From an uncultured Agathobacter sp. (GTDB lineage: Bacteria; Bacillota; Clostridia; Lachnospirales; Lachnospiraceae): a stretch of 64,000 nt of DNA. Location: the NCBI GenBank assembly GCA_934307695.1, contig CAKRCS010000011.1:1-64000 (forward strand), in the 5' to 3' direction. The notes beneath the pieces are model-generated. The model searched no databases. It worked only from the letters and a program-made list of their open reading frames with translations, and was not told where the DNA came from. This document shows positions 15,554 to 25,291 of the stretch, in pieces (the first letter of the stretch is position 1; each line of letters begins with the position of its first letter). The position numbers and the translations under genes are program-made.

Positions 15554-16661
15554 GCACGATACGCCCATGCGGGTTCTGCATGTGTTGGGCGGGCTCAACT
15601 TTGGCGGGGCAGAGACAATGGTAATGAATCTGTACCGCAATATAGACCGCAGACGGATACAGTTTGATTTTGTGATCCATACCCAGGAGAAATGCGATTA
15701 TGAAGATGAGATCCTTTCACTTGGCGGCAAAATCTATCGTTTCCCGCGTTTTCGTGGATACAATGTTTTTCAATATATCAGAGAATGGAAGCTGTTCTTT
15801 CAACACCATGAGGAGTACCGGATCATTCATGGACATATGCGAAGTACGGCTTCAATTTATTTGTTGATTGCAAAGAGGCAGGGGCGCTACACCATCGCGC
15901 ACAGCCATAATGTGTCAAATGGAACAGGAGTGGCAGCATTAGTAAAAAACATCATGCAGCTGCCAATCCGAAGTTTCGCAGATTCCTTTTTCGCGTGTTC
16001 CGAGGCGGCGGGGGAATGGCTGTTTGGCAAAAAGAGTGTCTCCGGTACTCGTTTTTACATTATCCCCAATTCGATTGATGTTCACAAATTTGCCTATAAT
16101 GTAGAAAAGAGAGAAAAATTAAGAGAAGCGTATAACTTGCAGGATCAATGGGTTATCGGAAATGTTGCCAGATTTCACCGGCAGAAGAACCATGAATTTA
16201 TGATCCGGCTTTTCGCAGCGCTAAAGGAGCAATACCCGGATGCCAAACTGGTATTGGTCGGAGACGGAAAGACAAAGGGCAGGATCGTTCAGCTGATAGA
16301 AAAATCAGGATTGCAGGATAACGTCTTGATTCTTGCACCCACCTTGGATGTTGCGGGGATCATGCAGATGCTTGATGTGTTTATTCTCCCTTCGGAATAT
16401 GAAGGCTTTGGAATGGTGGCAGTGGAAGCACAGCTTGCGGGCTTGCCGGTTATCTGCTCAAAGAACGTTCCCGGCGATGTGAAGATCTCCGAGAATATCG
16501 CATTTCTGCCGTTGGATGATACAGAAGTGTGGAAAGATAAGCTGAGAGCATACCGGAGCTTTTCAAGGGCAGCGATTGACATCAACGAGCAGGCGCTGCA
16601 ATATGACAGTTCCAAAACTGCAAGCTGGCTGATGGATTTCTACCTGAATTGCCGGCAATAA
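15540..16661 (+). CDS. GT4 family glycosyltransferase
   Basis: A 373-residue GT-B enzyme. RVLHVLGGLNFGGAETMVMNLYR is the typical N-terminal loop (GGAET) of EpsF-like transferases; HGHMRST and FIIPNSIDV-like blocks follow, and the donor-binding domain has VGDGKTKG and PSEYEGFGMVAVEAQ. Start inside the end of the preceding gene with GAGGGA upstream supports co-translation. It shares its N-terminal GGAET layout with the transferase at 18894, so the two are probably paralogues adding different sugars. Confidence 0.9.
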   Translation: MESNKHDTPMRVLHVLGGLNFGGAETMVMNLYRNIDRRRIQFDFVIHTQEKCDYEDEILSLGGKIYRFPRFRGYNVFQYIREWKLFFQHHEEYRIIHGHMRSTASIYLLIAKRQGRYTIAHSHNVSNGTGVAALVKNIMQLPIRSFADSFFACSEAAGEWLFGKKSVSGTRFYIIPNSIDVHKFAYNVEKREKLREAYNLQDQWVIGNVARFHRQKNHEFMIRLFAALKEQYPDAKLVLVGDGKTKGRIVQLIEKSGLQDNVLILAPTLDVAGIMQMLDVFILPSEYEGFGMVAVEAQLAGLPVICSKNVPGDVKISENIAFLPLDDTEVWKDKLRAYRSFSRAAIDINEQALQYDSSKTASWLMDFYLNCRQ

Positions 16662-16676
16662 AAAGGATTTTTAGGT

Positions 16677-17795
16677 ATGGCAAAATATATATTTGCAAAT
16701 GGTGTAAATAATTTCCAAGGCAGTCTGACAGGAGCACACAGACGCTATCTGGAACTGATCCGATATTTATCCGGAGAAAATGTGGTCACACTTGTCTGTG
16801 CGCCACTCCCGGAATTGGATGGAAATAAGAATATCCATAAAATAAATATCCCGACCTGCAAAATCGGATGTCTGCCCTATAGCTGGTCAGGTCTTATCCA
16901 CAGTGTGCGGGGACTGAAGGGAACCGCTGCGGAAGGATATGATTGGGCTGTCAGCTTTGGACCATGGCAGACCTTCGCATTCCGGCTTGCCGGAATAAAG
17001 CAGATCCTGACTCTGCTAAGGGAGGACACACTAAACTATATAGCATGTGCGGAGAAGAACCCGGTCAAAAAAGCATTAAAACTAATTTATTTCTGGATTG
17101 TTGAGGCAATTACTGTACGCTGCTCAACAAGAATGATCGTACAGTGTAACGATGATTATAAGTATCTTTTGCAAAGACATCCCCTCTTACGGGGACAGAT
17201 ACAAAAAAAGACGTTTATCCAGAAGAATAACGTCAATCCGTCCTGGGTAAGCCACGAAGGGAAACTGGCACTTCCGGCAGATACGAAAGATGTGGTCAGG
17301 ATCGCGTATGTTGCATCCTTCGACAATGTGCGAAAAGGCTATGATATTTTGTTCCCAGCAATTATCCGGCTGCTGGAGGAGGGGTATCCGGTCCGGCTGT
17401 ATGTGGCAGGAGAAGGAAGACAGCTGGAACAACTAAAGGCTCAGTATGGCACGCGCTGCGGAATAACTTTCTTAGGTCGTATTGATAATGCCTGCGCGCT
17501 TTTAAGGCAGGTCGATTTTTCGTTAGTTCCATCGCACCGGGACTCCTGCCCGAATACAGTTTTGGAAGCCTTGGGTGTTGGAACCACGGTGTATGGAAGC
17601 AAGGTCGGAGGAATAAAGGATCTGCTGCCGGATGAATTTTTGTTCGCGGATACAACGGAAGCTCTTTATGAGTTCCTAAAGAACAAGCTTGATCACAGGC
17701 TGTGGATACCGGATGGACAAGAGCAGCGTCTTTTAAGCCAAAGCCTTATATTTAACTGGGGCGAAAAAATAGAATCCTATATGAAAGAGGCTTGA
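16677..17795 (+). CDS. GT4-like glycosyltransferase
   Basis: A 372-residue GT-B glycosyltransferase. Its N-terminus is divergent (FANGVNNFQGSLTGAHRRYLELI), but the C-terminal half shows RIAYVASFDNVRKGYDILFPA, VAGEGRQLEQL and a donor block SHRDSCPNTVLEALGVG. Sits 15 bases after the previous transferase and just before the polymerase gene. The role as a repeat-unit transferase is inferred from location and fold; acceptor and sugar are unknown. Confidence 0.83.
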   Translation: MAKYIFANGVNNFQGSLTGAHRRYLELIRYLSGENVVTLVCAPLPELDGNKNIHKINIPTCKIGCLPYSWSGLIHSVRGLKGTAAEGYDWAVSFGPWQTFAFRLAGIKQILTLLREDTLNYIACAEKNPVKKALKLIYFWIVEAITVRCSTRMIVQCNDDYKYLLQRHPLLRGQIQKKTFIQKNNVNPSWVSHEGKLALPADTKDVVRIAYVASFDNVRKGYDILFPAIIRLLEEGYPVRLYVAGEGRQLEQLKAQYGTRCGITFLGRIDNACALLRQVDFSLVPSHRDSCPNTVLEALGVGTTVYGSKVGGIKDLLPDEFLFADTTEALYEFLKNKLDHRLWIPDGQEQRLLSQSLIFNWGEKIESYMKEA

Positions 17796-17797
17796 TC

Positions 17798-18868
17798 ATG
17801 TGGATTTATCTTGTGAACCTGCTGATAATTACCGCAGTCATGTGGTTTTTTCGGAAAAAGAAAAACTGGTCGTATATTCTTGCCTTTGCAGATCTGTTTA
17901 TTCTTGCCGCAATCCGGAGTATGGATGTCGGCAGGGACAATGGCAGCTATGAGCGTATATTTAACTATGTCAGAAAAGGCTATATTACCTTATCAAATAC
18001 GAAAGGCTATGAAAAGGGCTACATTTTTCTGAACCAGCTTGTATGTAAAATTCATGGAAACATCCGTCTGTTATTGATCGTAGTTGCGTTCCTGTCTCTG
18101 ATCGGCGTGTTTTACTACATCAAAAAGAACGCTATATATCCGTGGATCAGTTTGTACATCTATATATGCATGATGTATTATCAGCAGAATCTTACGATCT
18201 GGAGGCAGGCAATCGCGGTAAATATCGTCCTGATTGCATATTGCAGGCTTCAGGAAAAGCACTATGTGCAATTCGTGCTGTTGATCGTGCTGGCGGTGCT
18301 GTTTCATAGATCCGCAATTCTGGCACTAGCACCGCTGGTGCTGCAAAAGATCCGGCTCACAAAGAAGCAGGTATTTTTGTTTGTGCTGCTGTTTGCGATT
18401 GTTTACGGCTTCCGTAATCAGATCGTACAGTTGGCGTTTTCACTTCATATCAACCGGCTGGCGATCTATATGGACGCCGTTGTATCCAATGAGGGATATT
18501 CCCAGTTGATCCTATACTGTGCGATGCTGTTTTTTGCCGTGTATTCGGTGCTGGCATATTACCGGAACATCAAGCTGCGGCGGATCGAGCGGGATGGAGA
18601 GCTTGAGGTGAGACTGCAGCAGAGCATAATCCTTGGAATCCTGATGGTAGGAATGCAGTTAGTTGCCACATACTTCTCCACGCTGGCAAGAGCGGGATTG
18701 TACTTTTCCGTCCCATTTGTCTTACTGCTTCCGAACTTTTTGAACTGCTTCTCCCAGAAGCGAAACCGCAAGATCATAAGGTATTTGATGTATGCCGCGT
18801 TTTTAGCATTTTATGTATTTTTGATGAGAAAGGATAATTCGTTCTATTACACCATGTGGAATGGCTGA
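17798..18868 (+). CDS. EpsG-family polysaccharide polymerase
   Basis: A 356-residue protein with about ten hydrophobic segments. The early motif RSMDVGRDNGSYERIF and the later block CMMYYQQNLTIWRQAIAVNI (Arg-Gln after a Trp) resemble the EpsG family of Wzy-like polymerases, which join repeat units outside the membrane. It is the only polymerase candidate in the locus. I start it at the ATG at 17798, seven bases after GAAAGAGG and just past the preceding stop. Confidence 0.85.
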   Translation: MWIYLVNLLIITAVMWFFRKKKNWSYILAFADLFILAAIRSMDVGRDNGSYERIFNYVRKGYITLSNTKGYEKGYIFLNQLVCKIHGNIRLLLIVVAFLSLIGVFYYIKKNAIYPWISLYIYICMMYYQQNLTIWRQAIAVNIVLIAYCRLQEKHYVQFVLLIVLAVLFHRSAILALAPLVLQKIRLTKKQVFLFVLLFAIVYGFRNQIVQLAFSLHINRLAIYMDAVVSNEGYSQLILYCAMLFFAVYSVLAYYRNIKLRRIERDGELEVRLQQSIILGILMVGMQLVATYFSTLARAGLYFSVPFVLLLPNFLNCFSQKRNRKIIRYLMYAAFLAFYVFLMRKDNSFYYTMWNG

Positions 18869-18893
18869 TAAATGCAGGAAGTGATATCGTAAT

Positions 18894-20033
18894 ATGGCAA
18901 AAAGAATAAAAATCGTACATCTGATCCATGGTCTTACGATGGGGGGCGCAGAAACCCTCGTAAAAGACTATGCGATGCTGATGGATAGAAATAAATATGA
19001 GATTGTTATATTATGCTACGAGCATACAGGCTCTCCATATGAAAAGCTGCTTGTGTCCTCCGGCATTAAGGTCATATTCTGTAGTGATCCGTGGGAAAAA
19101 TGGAAGCAATATGGCATCATCGGTAAATTTATCAGGCACTATGGGTTATATTTTTCCATTCGGAAGCATCTCCGCCGGGAGGCACCGGACATCATCCATT
19201 TACATTTGCTGGTGAGCAGATACGTTCTGTTTTCTCATGTAAAGCGTAATACGGGGCTTATATATACGGTTCACACAGAACCGGAATGCTTATGGGATAA
19301 AAAGAGCATTAAAAGCCGGATCGATTTCTATGCAGCCAGGCGGCTGGTGAAAATGTACGGCATGCGTTTTATAGCTCTGCATGATGAAATGCGAAAAAAG
19401 GTTGACCGGCTATTTGGTGTGAACAACACGGTTGTGGTAAACAATGGAATTGATTTTGAACCATTTCAAAAGAGAATTTCCCCGGATGCGGCGCGGAAAA
19501 GACTTCAAATACCAAAGGATCAATTTGTTGTCGGCCATGTCGGACGGTTTGCAGAATCAAAGAATCATGGGTTTTTAATTGATATATTTGAAGAAGTGCT
19601 CAAAAGAAACGCAAAGTCATATCTTTTGCTGATCGGGGATGGTGAGAGAAAGACACATATCCAGGCGGAACTCGAAAAGCGTGGGCTGACCGGTAAATTC
19701 CAGATACGATCCAACCGGACAGATATTTCGGATCTGATGAGCGCAATGGACTGCTTTGTATTCCCATCGAAGCAGGAAGGACTTGGAATCGTCGTTATTG
19801 AGGCGCAGATTGCCGGATTGCCGTGTGTAGTATCCGACCGCGTGCCGCAGGCAACGCAGATTTCAAATAGGATCGAATACCATTCGCTGGAGGAAAGCGC
19901 ATCGCAATGGGCAGATGCCGTTTGCAGGAAGGATAGAGACGATGACATAGCGTATTATCATCTGGAAGAATGGGATATGAAGAATATCATAGGTCAATTA
20001 GAAAAAATATATGCAAGACAAATAAGAGAGTGA
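18894..20033 (+). CDS. GT4 family glycosyltransferase
   Basis: A 379-residue GT-B enzyme beginning KIVHLIHGLTMGGAETLVKDYA. HLHLLVSRY and TVHTEPE are in the acceptor half; the donor half has VGHVGRFAESKNHGFLIDIF, IGDGERKTHI and PSKQEGLGIVVIEAQ. Complete and normal in length. It lies between the polymerase and flippase genes and is probably another repeat-unit transferase. Confidence 0.9.
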   Translation: MAKRIKIVHLIHGLTMGGAETLVKDYAMLMDRNKYEIVILCYEHTGSPYEKLLVSSGIKVIFCSDPWEKWKQYGIIGKFIRHYGLYFSIRKHLRREAPDIIHLHLLVSRYVLFSHVKRNTGLIYTVHTEPECLWDKKSIKSRIDFYAARRLVKMYGMRFIALHDEMRKKVDRLFGVNNTVVVNNGIDFEPFQKRISPDAARKRLQIPKDQFVVGHVGRFAESKNHGFLIDIFEEVLKRNAKSYLLLIGDGERKTHIQAELEKRGLTGKFQIRSNRTDISDLMSAMDCFVFPSKQEGLGIVVIEAQIAGLPCVVSDRVPQATQISNRIEYHSLEESASQWADAVCRKDRDDDIAYYHLEEWDMKNIIGQLEKIYARQIRE

Positions 20034-20037
20034 ATAT

Positions 20038-21564
20038 ATGGCGGCTAGCAGGACGAAAAATACCATCAGGAATATAGGCGCGGGGCTTACAAACCGCGTG
20101 ATCTCTATCATAATGCCGTTTGTCAACCGGACGGCAATTATATGGATATTAGGCGCCGAATTTGCCGGACTTTCCGGACTGTTCTCCTCGATTCTGAATG
20201 TCTTAAACATAGCGGAACTCGGATTCAACTCCGCCGTTGTATATAGCCTGTATGAACTTTTCGCAAGGCGGGATGAAGAACGGATATGTGAGCTTGTCAC
20301 TCTGTTACGGCGGGTATACCGGATCGTAGGAACCGCGGTACTGCTCTTAGGCTTGCTTATACTGCCATTCCTGCCACATCTGGTCAAAGGCGATATACCG
20401 GATGGGATAAGCATTTATATACTCTACTTATTGTATTTGCTTAATTCAAGCCTGAGCTATTTCCTGTTTGCCTACAAGGAATGTTTGCTGATCGCAGACC
20501 AGAGACAGGATATTGCAAGTAATATCCGGACCGCCGTAAGTGTGGCAAAATATGTTGCCCAGCTTGCCGTTTTGTTAATCACAAAAGATTTTTATCTTTA
20601 TCTTGTAGTGGCGATCATCGGAACTGCGGTCACGAACATCGCGATCCAGATTGCCACACAGAAGAAGTACCCGAAATACCACGCCCTTCATGTCCGTGTC
20701 GCAATGCCGGATAAGATGAAGCAGCAGATCAAAGGGCTGGTCATAAACCGCGTGTGCGATACATTCCGAAATTCGTTTGACAGCATTATCATTTCAAGCC
20801 TGCTGGGACTTACGGCTACTGCCATTTATGGAAACTACTATTACATTTATTCCTCCCTTTACGGGATCATGCTGGTGATCTGTAATGCGATGGCGGCGAG
20901 TGTCGGCAATAGCATTGTTGAGAAGAGCAGGGAGGACAATTACGAAAATATGCTTACCTTCTCCGCCGCATTCGGGTGGATCATGGGCTGGTGTACCGTA
21001 TGTTTAGCCTGCCTGTATCAGCCGTTTATGGAGCTGTGGGTAGGAAAGTCGCTTCTGCTGCCGGAAAGAGATATGCTTCTATTCTGTGTTTATTTCTATG
21101 TGATAAACATGAACAATATCCGCAATCAATACATCTCCGGCACCGGAATGTGGTGGAAATTCCGCATTTCCTATATTGTTGAGGCACTTGCAAACCTGAT
21201 ACTGAATATTCTGCTCGGTAAGCTCTGGGGGATAACCGGAGTGATCCTTGCTTCCATCATTACGATATTTCTTTTTAATTACCTGTGTAGGAACATTATC
21301 CTGTTCCGAAACTATTTTGTGGGGAAGCATGCATGGAAGTATATGGCGGAACAACTGGTATATGCTGCGATAGCGGCGGCTGCCGTATTCGTCACATATA
21401 GGTGCAGCCTGTATGTGCAGATGGGCGCTATGAACACGATGATCGTCAGAGGAACCATTTGCATTCTGGTTCCAAATCTGATTTTCTTATTCGGAATATG
21501 GGTAAGCCCGCGAAGAAAAATGGTTTTTCAGCTGCTAAAAGTGGTTATATGCAGGAAATATTAA
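20038..21564 (+). CDS. Wzx-type polysaccharide flippase
   Basis: A 508-residue membrane protein with about 12-14 hydrophobic segments in the pattern of the MATE-like polysaccharide transporters. The N-terminal region (LTNRVISIIMPFVNRTAIIWILG...FAGLSGLFSSIL) is typical for the family. It moves the undecaprenyl-linked repeat unit across the membrane for polymerisation. The start is four bases after the preceding stop, so it is part of the same operon. Confidence 0.9.
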   Translation: MAASRTKNTIRNIGAGLTNRVISIIMPFVNRTAIIWILGAEFAGLSGLFSSILNVLNIAELGFNSAVVYSLYELFARRDEERICELVTLLRRVYRIVGTAVLLLGLLILPFLPHLVKGDIPDGISIYILYLLYLLNSSLSYFLFAYKECLLIADQRQDIASNIRTAVSVAKYVAQLAVLLITKDFYLYLVVAIIGTAVTNIAIQIATQKKYPKYHALHVRVAMPDKMKQQIKGLVINRVCDTFRNSFDSIIISSLLGLTATAIYGNYYYIYSSLYGIMLVICNAMAASVGNSIVEKSREDNYENMLTFSAAFGWIMGWCTVCLACLYQPFMELWVGKSLLLPERDMLLFCVYFYVINMNNIRNQYISGTGMWWKFRISYIVEALANLILNILLGKLWGITGVILASIITIFLFNYLCRNIILFRNYFVGKHAWKYMAEQLVYAAIAAAAVFVTYRCSLYVQMGAMNTMIVRGTICILVPNLIFLFGIWVSPRRKMVFQLLKVVICRKY

Positions 21565-21597
21565 AAGAATCCGGTTGTATGGGGAAATGAATACAGA

Positions 21598-22563
21598 ATG
21601 ATGATTACGAAAATAAGCAAATATCTAAGAGATTTTATTTTTGATAAATATATGCGTTTTCAATATTTGAATAAGATAGGGGCATATCGATTTCTTTCTG
21701 ATACAAAGTGGGTTAAAAAATGGTACTATTTAAAAACCGGCAATGAAATTGATTTGGAGAACCCGAAAACGTTTCATGAGAAGATGCAGTGGTACAAGAT
21801 TAACTACCATGATCCTGCTATGCCATTACTCGCAGATAAAAATGCAGTCCGGCAGTATGTAGAAAGCAAGGGACTCCAAAAGCTGCTAAAAGAGCAGTAT
21901 GGAGTATATGACCGATTTGGCGACATTGATTTTCAAAAGATGCCGGATGTTTTTTATCTAAAGACAAATCATGGATCGGGAGCAAATGAAATTATCCGGA
22001 AGAAGGATACCCGCCAGATCGCTAAAGCGCGAAGGTTTTTCGATGCACAATTACGAAAGAACTATTATTGGAAGTATCGGGAGTGGGCTTACAAAGACAT
22101 TACACCGAAGCTGATCTGTGAGGAATATTTAGGGGGAACCGGCGATGATCCGCTGGTCGACTTGAATCTGTTTTGCTTCTATGGAAAAGTAAGAATGATC
22201 TACTATAATGTGAATTTGGCGGATCAGGAAGGAAAGCATTCGGACGGGAAGCGGGCAGTGTTCGATGAGAATATGAACTATATAAAGGGAGCCAAAACAC
22301 AAATGGAGGTTCTGCCGGAGGAGGAATGCATAGTTCCTTCCGACATGGAGGAGATAATCCGGTATGCGGAATGCCTTGCGGCGGATTTTCCGCATGTAAG
22401 AGTAGATTTCTTTTACATTAGTCAAAAGGTGTATTTTGGCGAGATGACCTTTTATTCTGCGGGAGGGGACATGCATCTGGAACCGCCGGAATTGTTGGAA
22501 AAGTTAAACCAATATTTTGACATTGATAAAATACGGGAACAGACAAATTTACGGAACGATTGA
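21598..22563 (+). CDS. TupA-like ATP-grasp protein
   Basis: A 321-residue protein of the ATP-grasp family found in polysaccharide loci (TupA-like). Visible blocks are DLENPKTFHEKMQWYKINY, PLLADKNAVRQYV, FYLKTNHGSG, PKLICEEYL and the metal-binding end VRVDFFYISQKVYFGEMTFYSAGG. TupA is linked to teichuronopeptide synthesis; relatives are thought to add amino acids or similar groups to glycans through ATP-driven amide bonds. Here it would decorate the repeat unit. Last gene of the exopolysaccharide set. Confidence 0.85.
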   Translation: MMITKISKYLRDFIFDKYMRFQYLNKIGAYRFLSDTKWVKKWYYLKTGNEIDLENPKTFHEKMQWYKINYHDPAMPLLADKNAVRQYVESKGLQKLLKEQYGVYDRFGDIDFQKMPDVFYLKTNHGSGANEIIRKKDTRQIAKARRFFDAQLRKNYYWKYREWAYKDITPKLICEEYLGGTGDDPLVDLNLFCFYGKVRMIYYNVNLADQEGKHSDGKRAVFDENMNYIKGAKTQMEVLPEEECIVPSDMEEIIRYAECLAADFPHVRVDFFYISQKVYFGEMTFYSAGGDMHLEPPELLEKLNQYFDIDKIREQTNLRND

Positions 22564-22594
22564 ATGATAATGAGGAGATGCGTCATTACCTTAT

Positions 22595-24493
22595 ATGAAA
22601 ACAGTTAAAATAGATGCAGACTATAAAAATCTAATATCGCTTCTGACGAGTGACCAGTTTTATGACTCGCAGGATATTTTCCTGCGGGAGCTGTTGCAGA
22701 ACGCATACGATGCCTGCTATACGAGACAGGCGCTGGAATGGAGCTGGGGAACGGAGTTTCTGGAGCTTGAGGAGGCAGAGAGGGTCAACTCGGTGCGCCG
22801 CCCGTTTGAAGGCAAGATCGTTGTGTCCTACAACTCCTCAAATGGAATGCTCTTTGTGGAGGACAACGGAGTTGGCATGAATGAAGCCGATCTCAACAAG
22901 TTTGTGGCGCATGTGGGGAGCAGCTACTACACAAGCGAGGCGTTCAGGCAACAGCGTTTAAAGTATGAGCCAATCTCACAGTTTGGGATCGGACTGTGCT
23001 CCTGCTTCCGCGTTTCAAGGGCTATCCTGATCGAATCCAAGAAGGACAAGTCGATCAACACCGCCTGGAACGTGATGGATCGGCAGGACTTGGAACCGAT
23101 TGCCGCCAAATGGTTCAACGGAGCGGAAAATATCGAGTATATCAATTCCAACCGCACATTTTCGGGGACACGGGTTACGCTTGCACTTCAACCGAAGTAC
23201 GCGATGAATATGACGATGTCGTATCTGGTAAACACCATCAAGAGCTTTATGGCGTGCCAGCCGATCCCGATCGAGATCTATTTCGATAAGAAGAAGGAAG
23301 TTCTTTTCCAGCCCAAGCTGGAGATGGATGCATTTGCGTATGTGCGGGGGATCACGACGCTGCATGTGGACAATGACTGGATGGAGGGATACCTTACACT
23401 GTACAATTCCAAGCACCGGTCGCTGATCGGTGAGAGTGAGCTTTACCAGCAGGGATTCCGGATCGCGGATGAGCGGGCGATCAAACTGCTCAAGCCGGAA
23501 TGGCTGCGGCACATCATGTTCCGGATCAACCTGAAAAAGCGGATACTGAACTTAAAGATGGCAAGGGACGGAGTAGCGCAGGATGACAGCTTAAAGACAC
23601 TGCGGGAGACGATCGGACAACTGATCATCGGGTATTTTCAAAAAAATCCGCTCAATCTGGGACAGTATCTGGAGGATGGCAGCAAGTGCATCTTATCCGA
23701 GTATGAGCCGGAGATGCAGCTGGTGCAGCAGGCAGCATACATCCATGTGTACCTAAAAGGACAGGATATGGAACTGCTGATGGATACGGTGCTCAATGGA
23801 TTTCTCGGCAGGGAGATACGGATTGCATACATTTCGCATAAGCTCTTTGAATATTTCAGGGATAACTTTTCCGTGGATTTTAAGACCTTCCTCGGACGGT
23901 ATCAGCTTATCGTATTTGAAAAAAATCGGGATATGTTTACCCAATTTCTGACACCCTATCTGAAGGGGCAGAAATATGTGGTATCCGAGATACCGGGCGT
24001 GGTCTATACGGAGCTTGTGGCAGATCTTCACATGAAGAAGAATCTGTCTCCATACCGAAGGAGCATTCGGCTGCACCCGGACAATCTGGTGGATGATATG
24101 CTGTTTTGCTTTGTCACAAATGAGCAGACAGGACCGTTGCAGCTCATTCTCAACGAGAACAACAGAAATGCGCGGATGCTTGAGCGGGCTGCGGGTAACC
24201 CGAAGGTGGCGAACCTGAGGGAGGTCATCATCGAGAACATCAAGCAGCGGATCATCAACTCCAAGAAGCCATGGGATAAGATCATTGATTTCGGAGGCTC
24301 TTTTGTCGATGAATGGACATCGGAGAGTGCGATCACCGTGCAGTCCGTCTGGTGTCTGGAGGACGATTTTGCTATGGCACTCAATGAGTTTGTCAGGGAG
24401 AAGCTGACGATGGAAGAATTGGTCGCATACGGGCTGGAGGGGCTGGTTTTCCATAAGGAAGAATTTATTAACTGGTGGTATATGCCCAAATAG
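22595..24493 (+). CDS. HSP90-like GHKL ATPase
   Basis: A 632-residue cytoplasmic protein. The N-terminal ATPase domain matches the HSP90 (HtpG) form of the Bergerat fold: FLRELLQNAYDA (Glu32, Asn36), DNGVGM at 90-95, the GIGLCSC glycine lid at 131-137 and GTRVTL closing the pocket. The middle region is weakly HSP90-like, and the last 250 residues are unlike the HtpG dimerisation domain. It is therefore a divergent paralogue, not HtpG. ATP binding and perhaps client folding or remodelling follow from the family. It lies 31 bases after the TupA-like gene and may be in the same transcript; the best SD (GAGGAG) is about 17 bases from the ATG. Confidence 0.8.
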   Translation: MKTVKIDADYKNLISLLTSDQFYDSQDIFLRELLQNAYDACYTRQALEWSWGTEFLELEEAERVNSVRRPFEGKIVVSYNSSNGMLFVEDNGVGMNEADLNKFVAHVGSSYYTSEAFRQQRLKYEPISQFGIGLCSCFRVSRAILIESKKDKSINTAWNVMDRQDLEPIAAKWFNGAENIEYINSNRTFSGTRVTLALQPKYAMNMTMSYLVNTIKSFMACQPIPIEIYFDKKKEVLFQPKLEMDAFAYVRGITTLHVDNDWMEGYLTLYNSKHRSLIGESELYQQGFRIADERAIKLLKPEWLRHIMFRINLKKRILNLKMARDGVAQDDSLKTLRETIGQLIIGYFQKNPLNLGQYLEDGSKCILSEYEPEMQLVQQAAYIHVYLKGQDMELLMDTVLNGFLGREIRIAYISHKLFEYFRDNFSVDFKTFLGRYQLIVFEKNRDMFTQFLTPYLKGQKYVVSEIPGVVYTELVADLHMKKNLSPYRRSIRLHPDNLVDDMLFCFVTNEQTGPLQLILNENNRNARMLERAAGNPKVANLREVIIENIKQRIINSKKPWDKIIDFGGSFVDEWTSESAITVQSVWCLEDDFAMALNEFVREKLTMEELVAYGLEGLVFHKEEFINWWYMPK

Positions 24494-24536
24494 GCGCTCC
24501 GATTGTCCTTTTTATAAAACAGAGGGATACATGGGG

Positions 24537-24565
24537 TTGTTTGAAAGCAAAAAAAGGCATATAAT
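24537..24565 (+). promoter_or_regulatory. signal peptidase promoter
   Basis: TTGTTT (24537-24542) and TATAAT (24560-24565) with 17-base spacing, 40 bases before the signal peptidase start. Confidence 0.6.
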
Positions 24566-24604
24566 GACAAGACAGGCCGCAAATGGAAGTAGAGGATAAT
24601 AAGA

Positions 24605-25237
24605 ATGGAAATATTGGATTTGAACGATGTACAGGAGAGTGGGGAAGGTTCCACCTCAGAGGCAAAAAAGAGCGCGGATAATAACTCACCGAAGCAGCCG
24701 GAGACGGTATCCTGGCAGCGCGAGCTTCTTAGCTGGATCATGACATTCGTGATCGCGATCGGTGCGGCACTTTTGCTTAAGAACTTTGTAATCATCAATG
24801 CAACGGTCCCGACCGGATCTATGGAGAATACCATCATGCCGGAGGATGATCTGCTGGGATTTAGGCTATCATATATATTCTCAGAGCCGGAGCGCGGAGA
24901 TGTCGTTATCTTTAAGTTCCCGGACGATGAATCCCAGAAGTTTATCAAGCGGATCATCGGGCTTCCGGGAGAAAAGGTCGTCATCCGGGATGCAAAGATC
25001 TATATCAATGATTCCGAGGAGCCGTTAGATGAACCTTATCTGAAAGAGGAATGGGTTGTCGCAAATGATGGCTTTGAATTTCGGGTGCCGGAGGATTGTT
25101 ATCTGGTGCTGGGGGACAACCGCAATGACTCACGGGATGCCCGGTACTGGATCAACACTTATGTCACGAAGGATCAGATTATCGGAAAAGCAGAATTTAT
25201 CTACTATCCGTTTGATCATATAAAGAGCCTGCGGTAG
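24605..25237 (+). CDS. lepB: signal peptidase I
   Basis: A 210-residue type I signal peptidase. A hydrophilic N-terminal stretch of about 40 residues, one membrane span (about 43-58), then the catalytic Ser72 in PTGSMENTI and the general base Lys115 in FIKRIIGLPGE; the later LVLGDNRNDSRDAR block is also conserved. It cuts signal peptides of exported proteins on the outer membrane face, such as the surface protein and VanW protein encoded nearby. Confidence 0.95.
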   Translation: MEILDLNDVQESGEGSTSEAKKSADNNSPKQPETVSWQRELLSWIMTFVIAIGAALLLKNFVIINATVPTGSMENTIMPEDDLLGFRLSYIFSEPERGDVVIFKFPDDESQKFIKRIIGLPGEKVVIRDAKIYINDSEEPLDEPYLKEEWVVANDGFEFRVPEDCYLVLGDNRNDSRDARYWINTYVTKDQIIGKAEFIYYPFDHIKSLR

Positions 25238-25291
25238 CGGGCTGGCACCGTCAGGCTGCCACAATATTAATTTTTTATGGAGGGTATAAAT

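Noticed and set aside
22578..22598. Six-codon mini-ORF ending on the start codon of the HSP90-like gene
   Set aside because: Its ATG directly abuts the GAGGAG sequence, leaving no spacing for initiation; translational coupling through it is not convincing.
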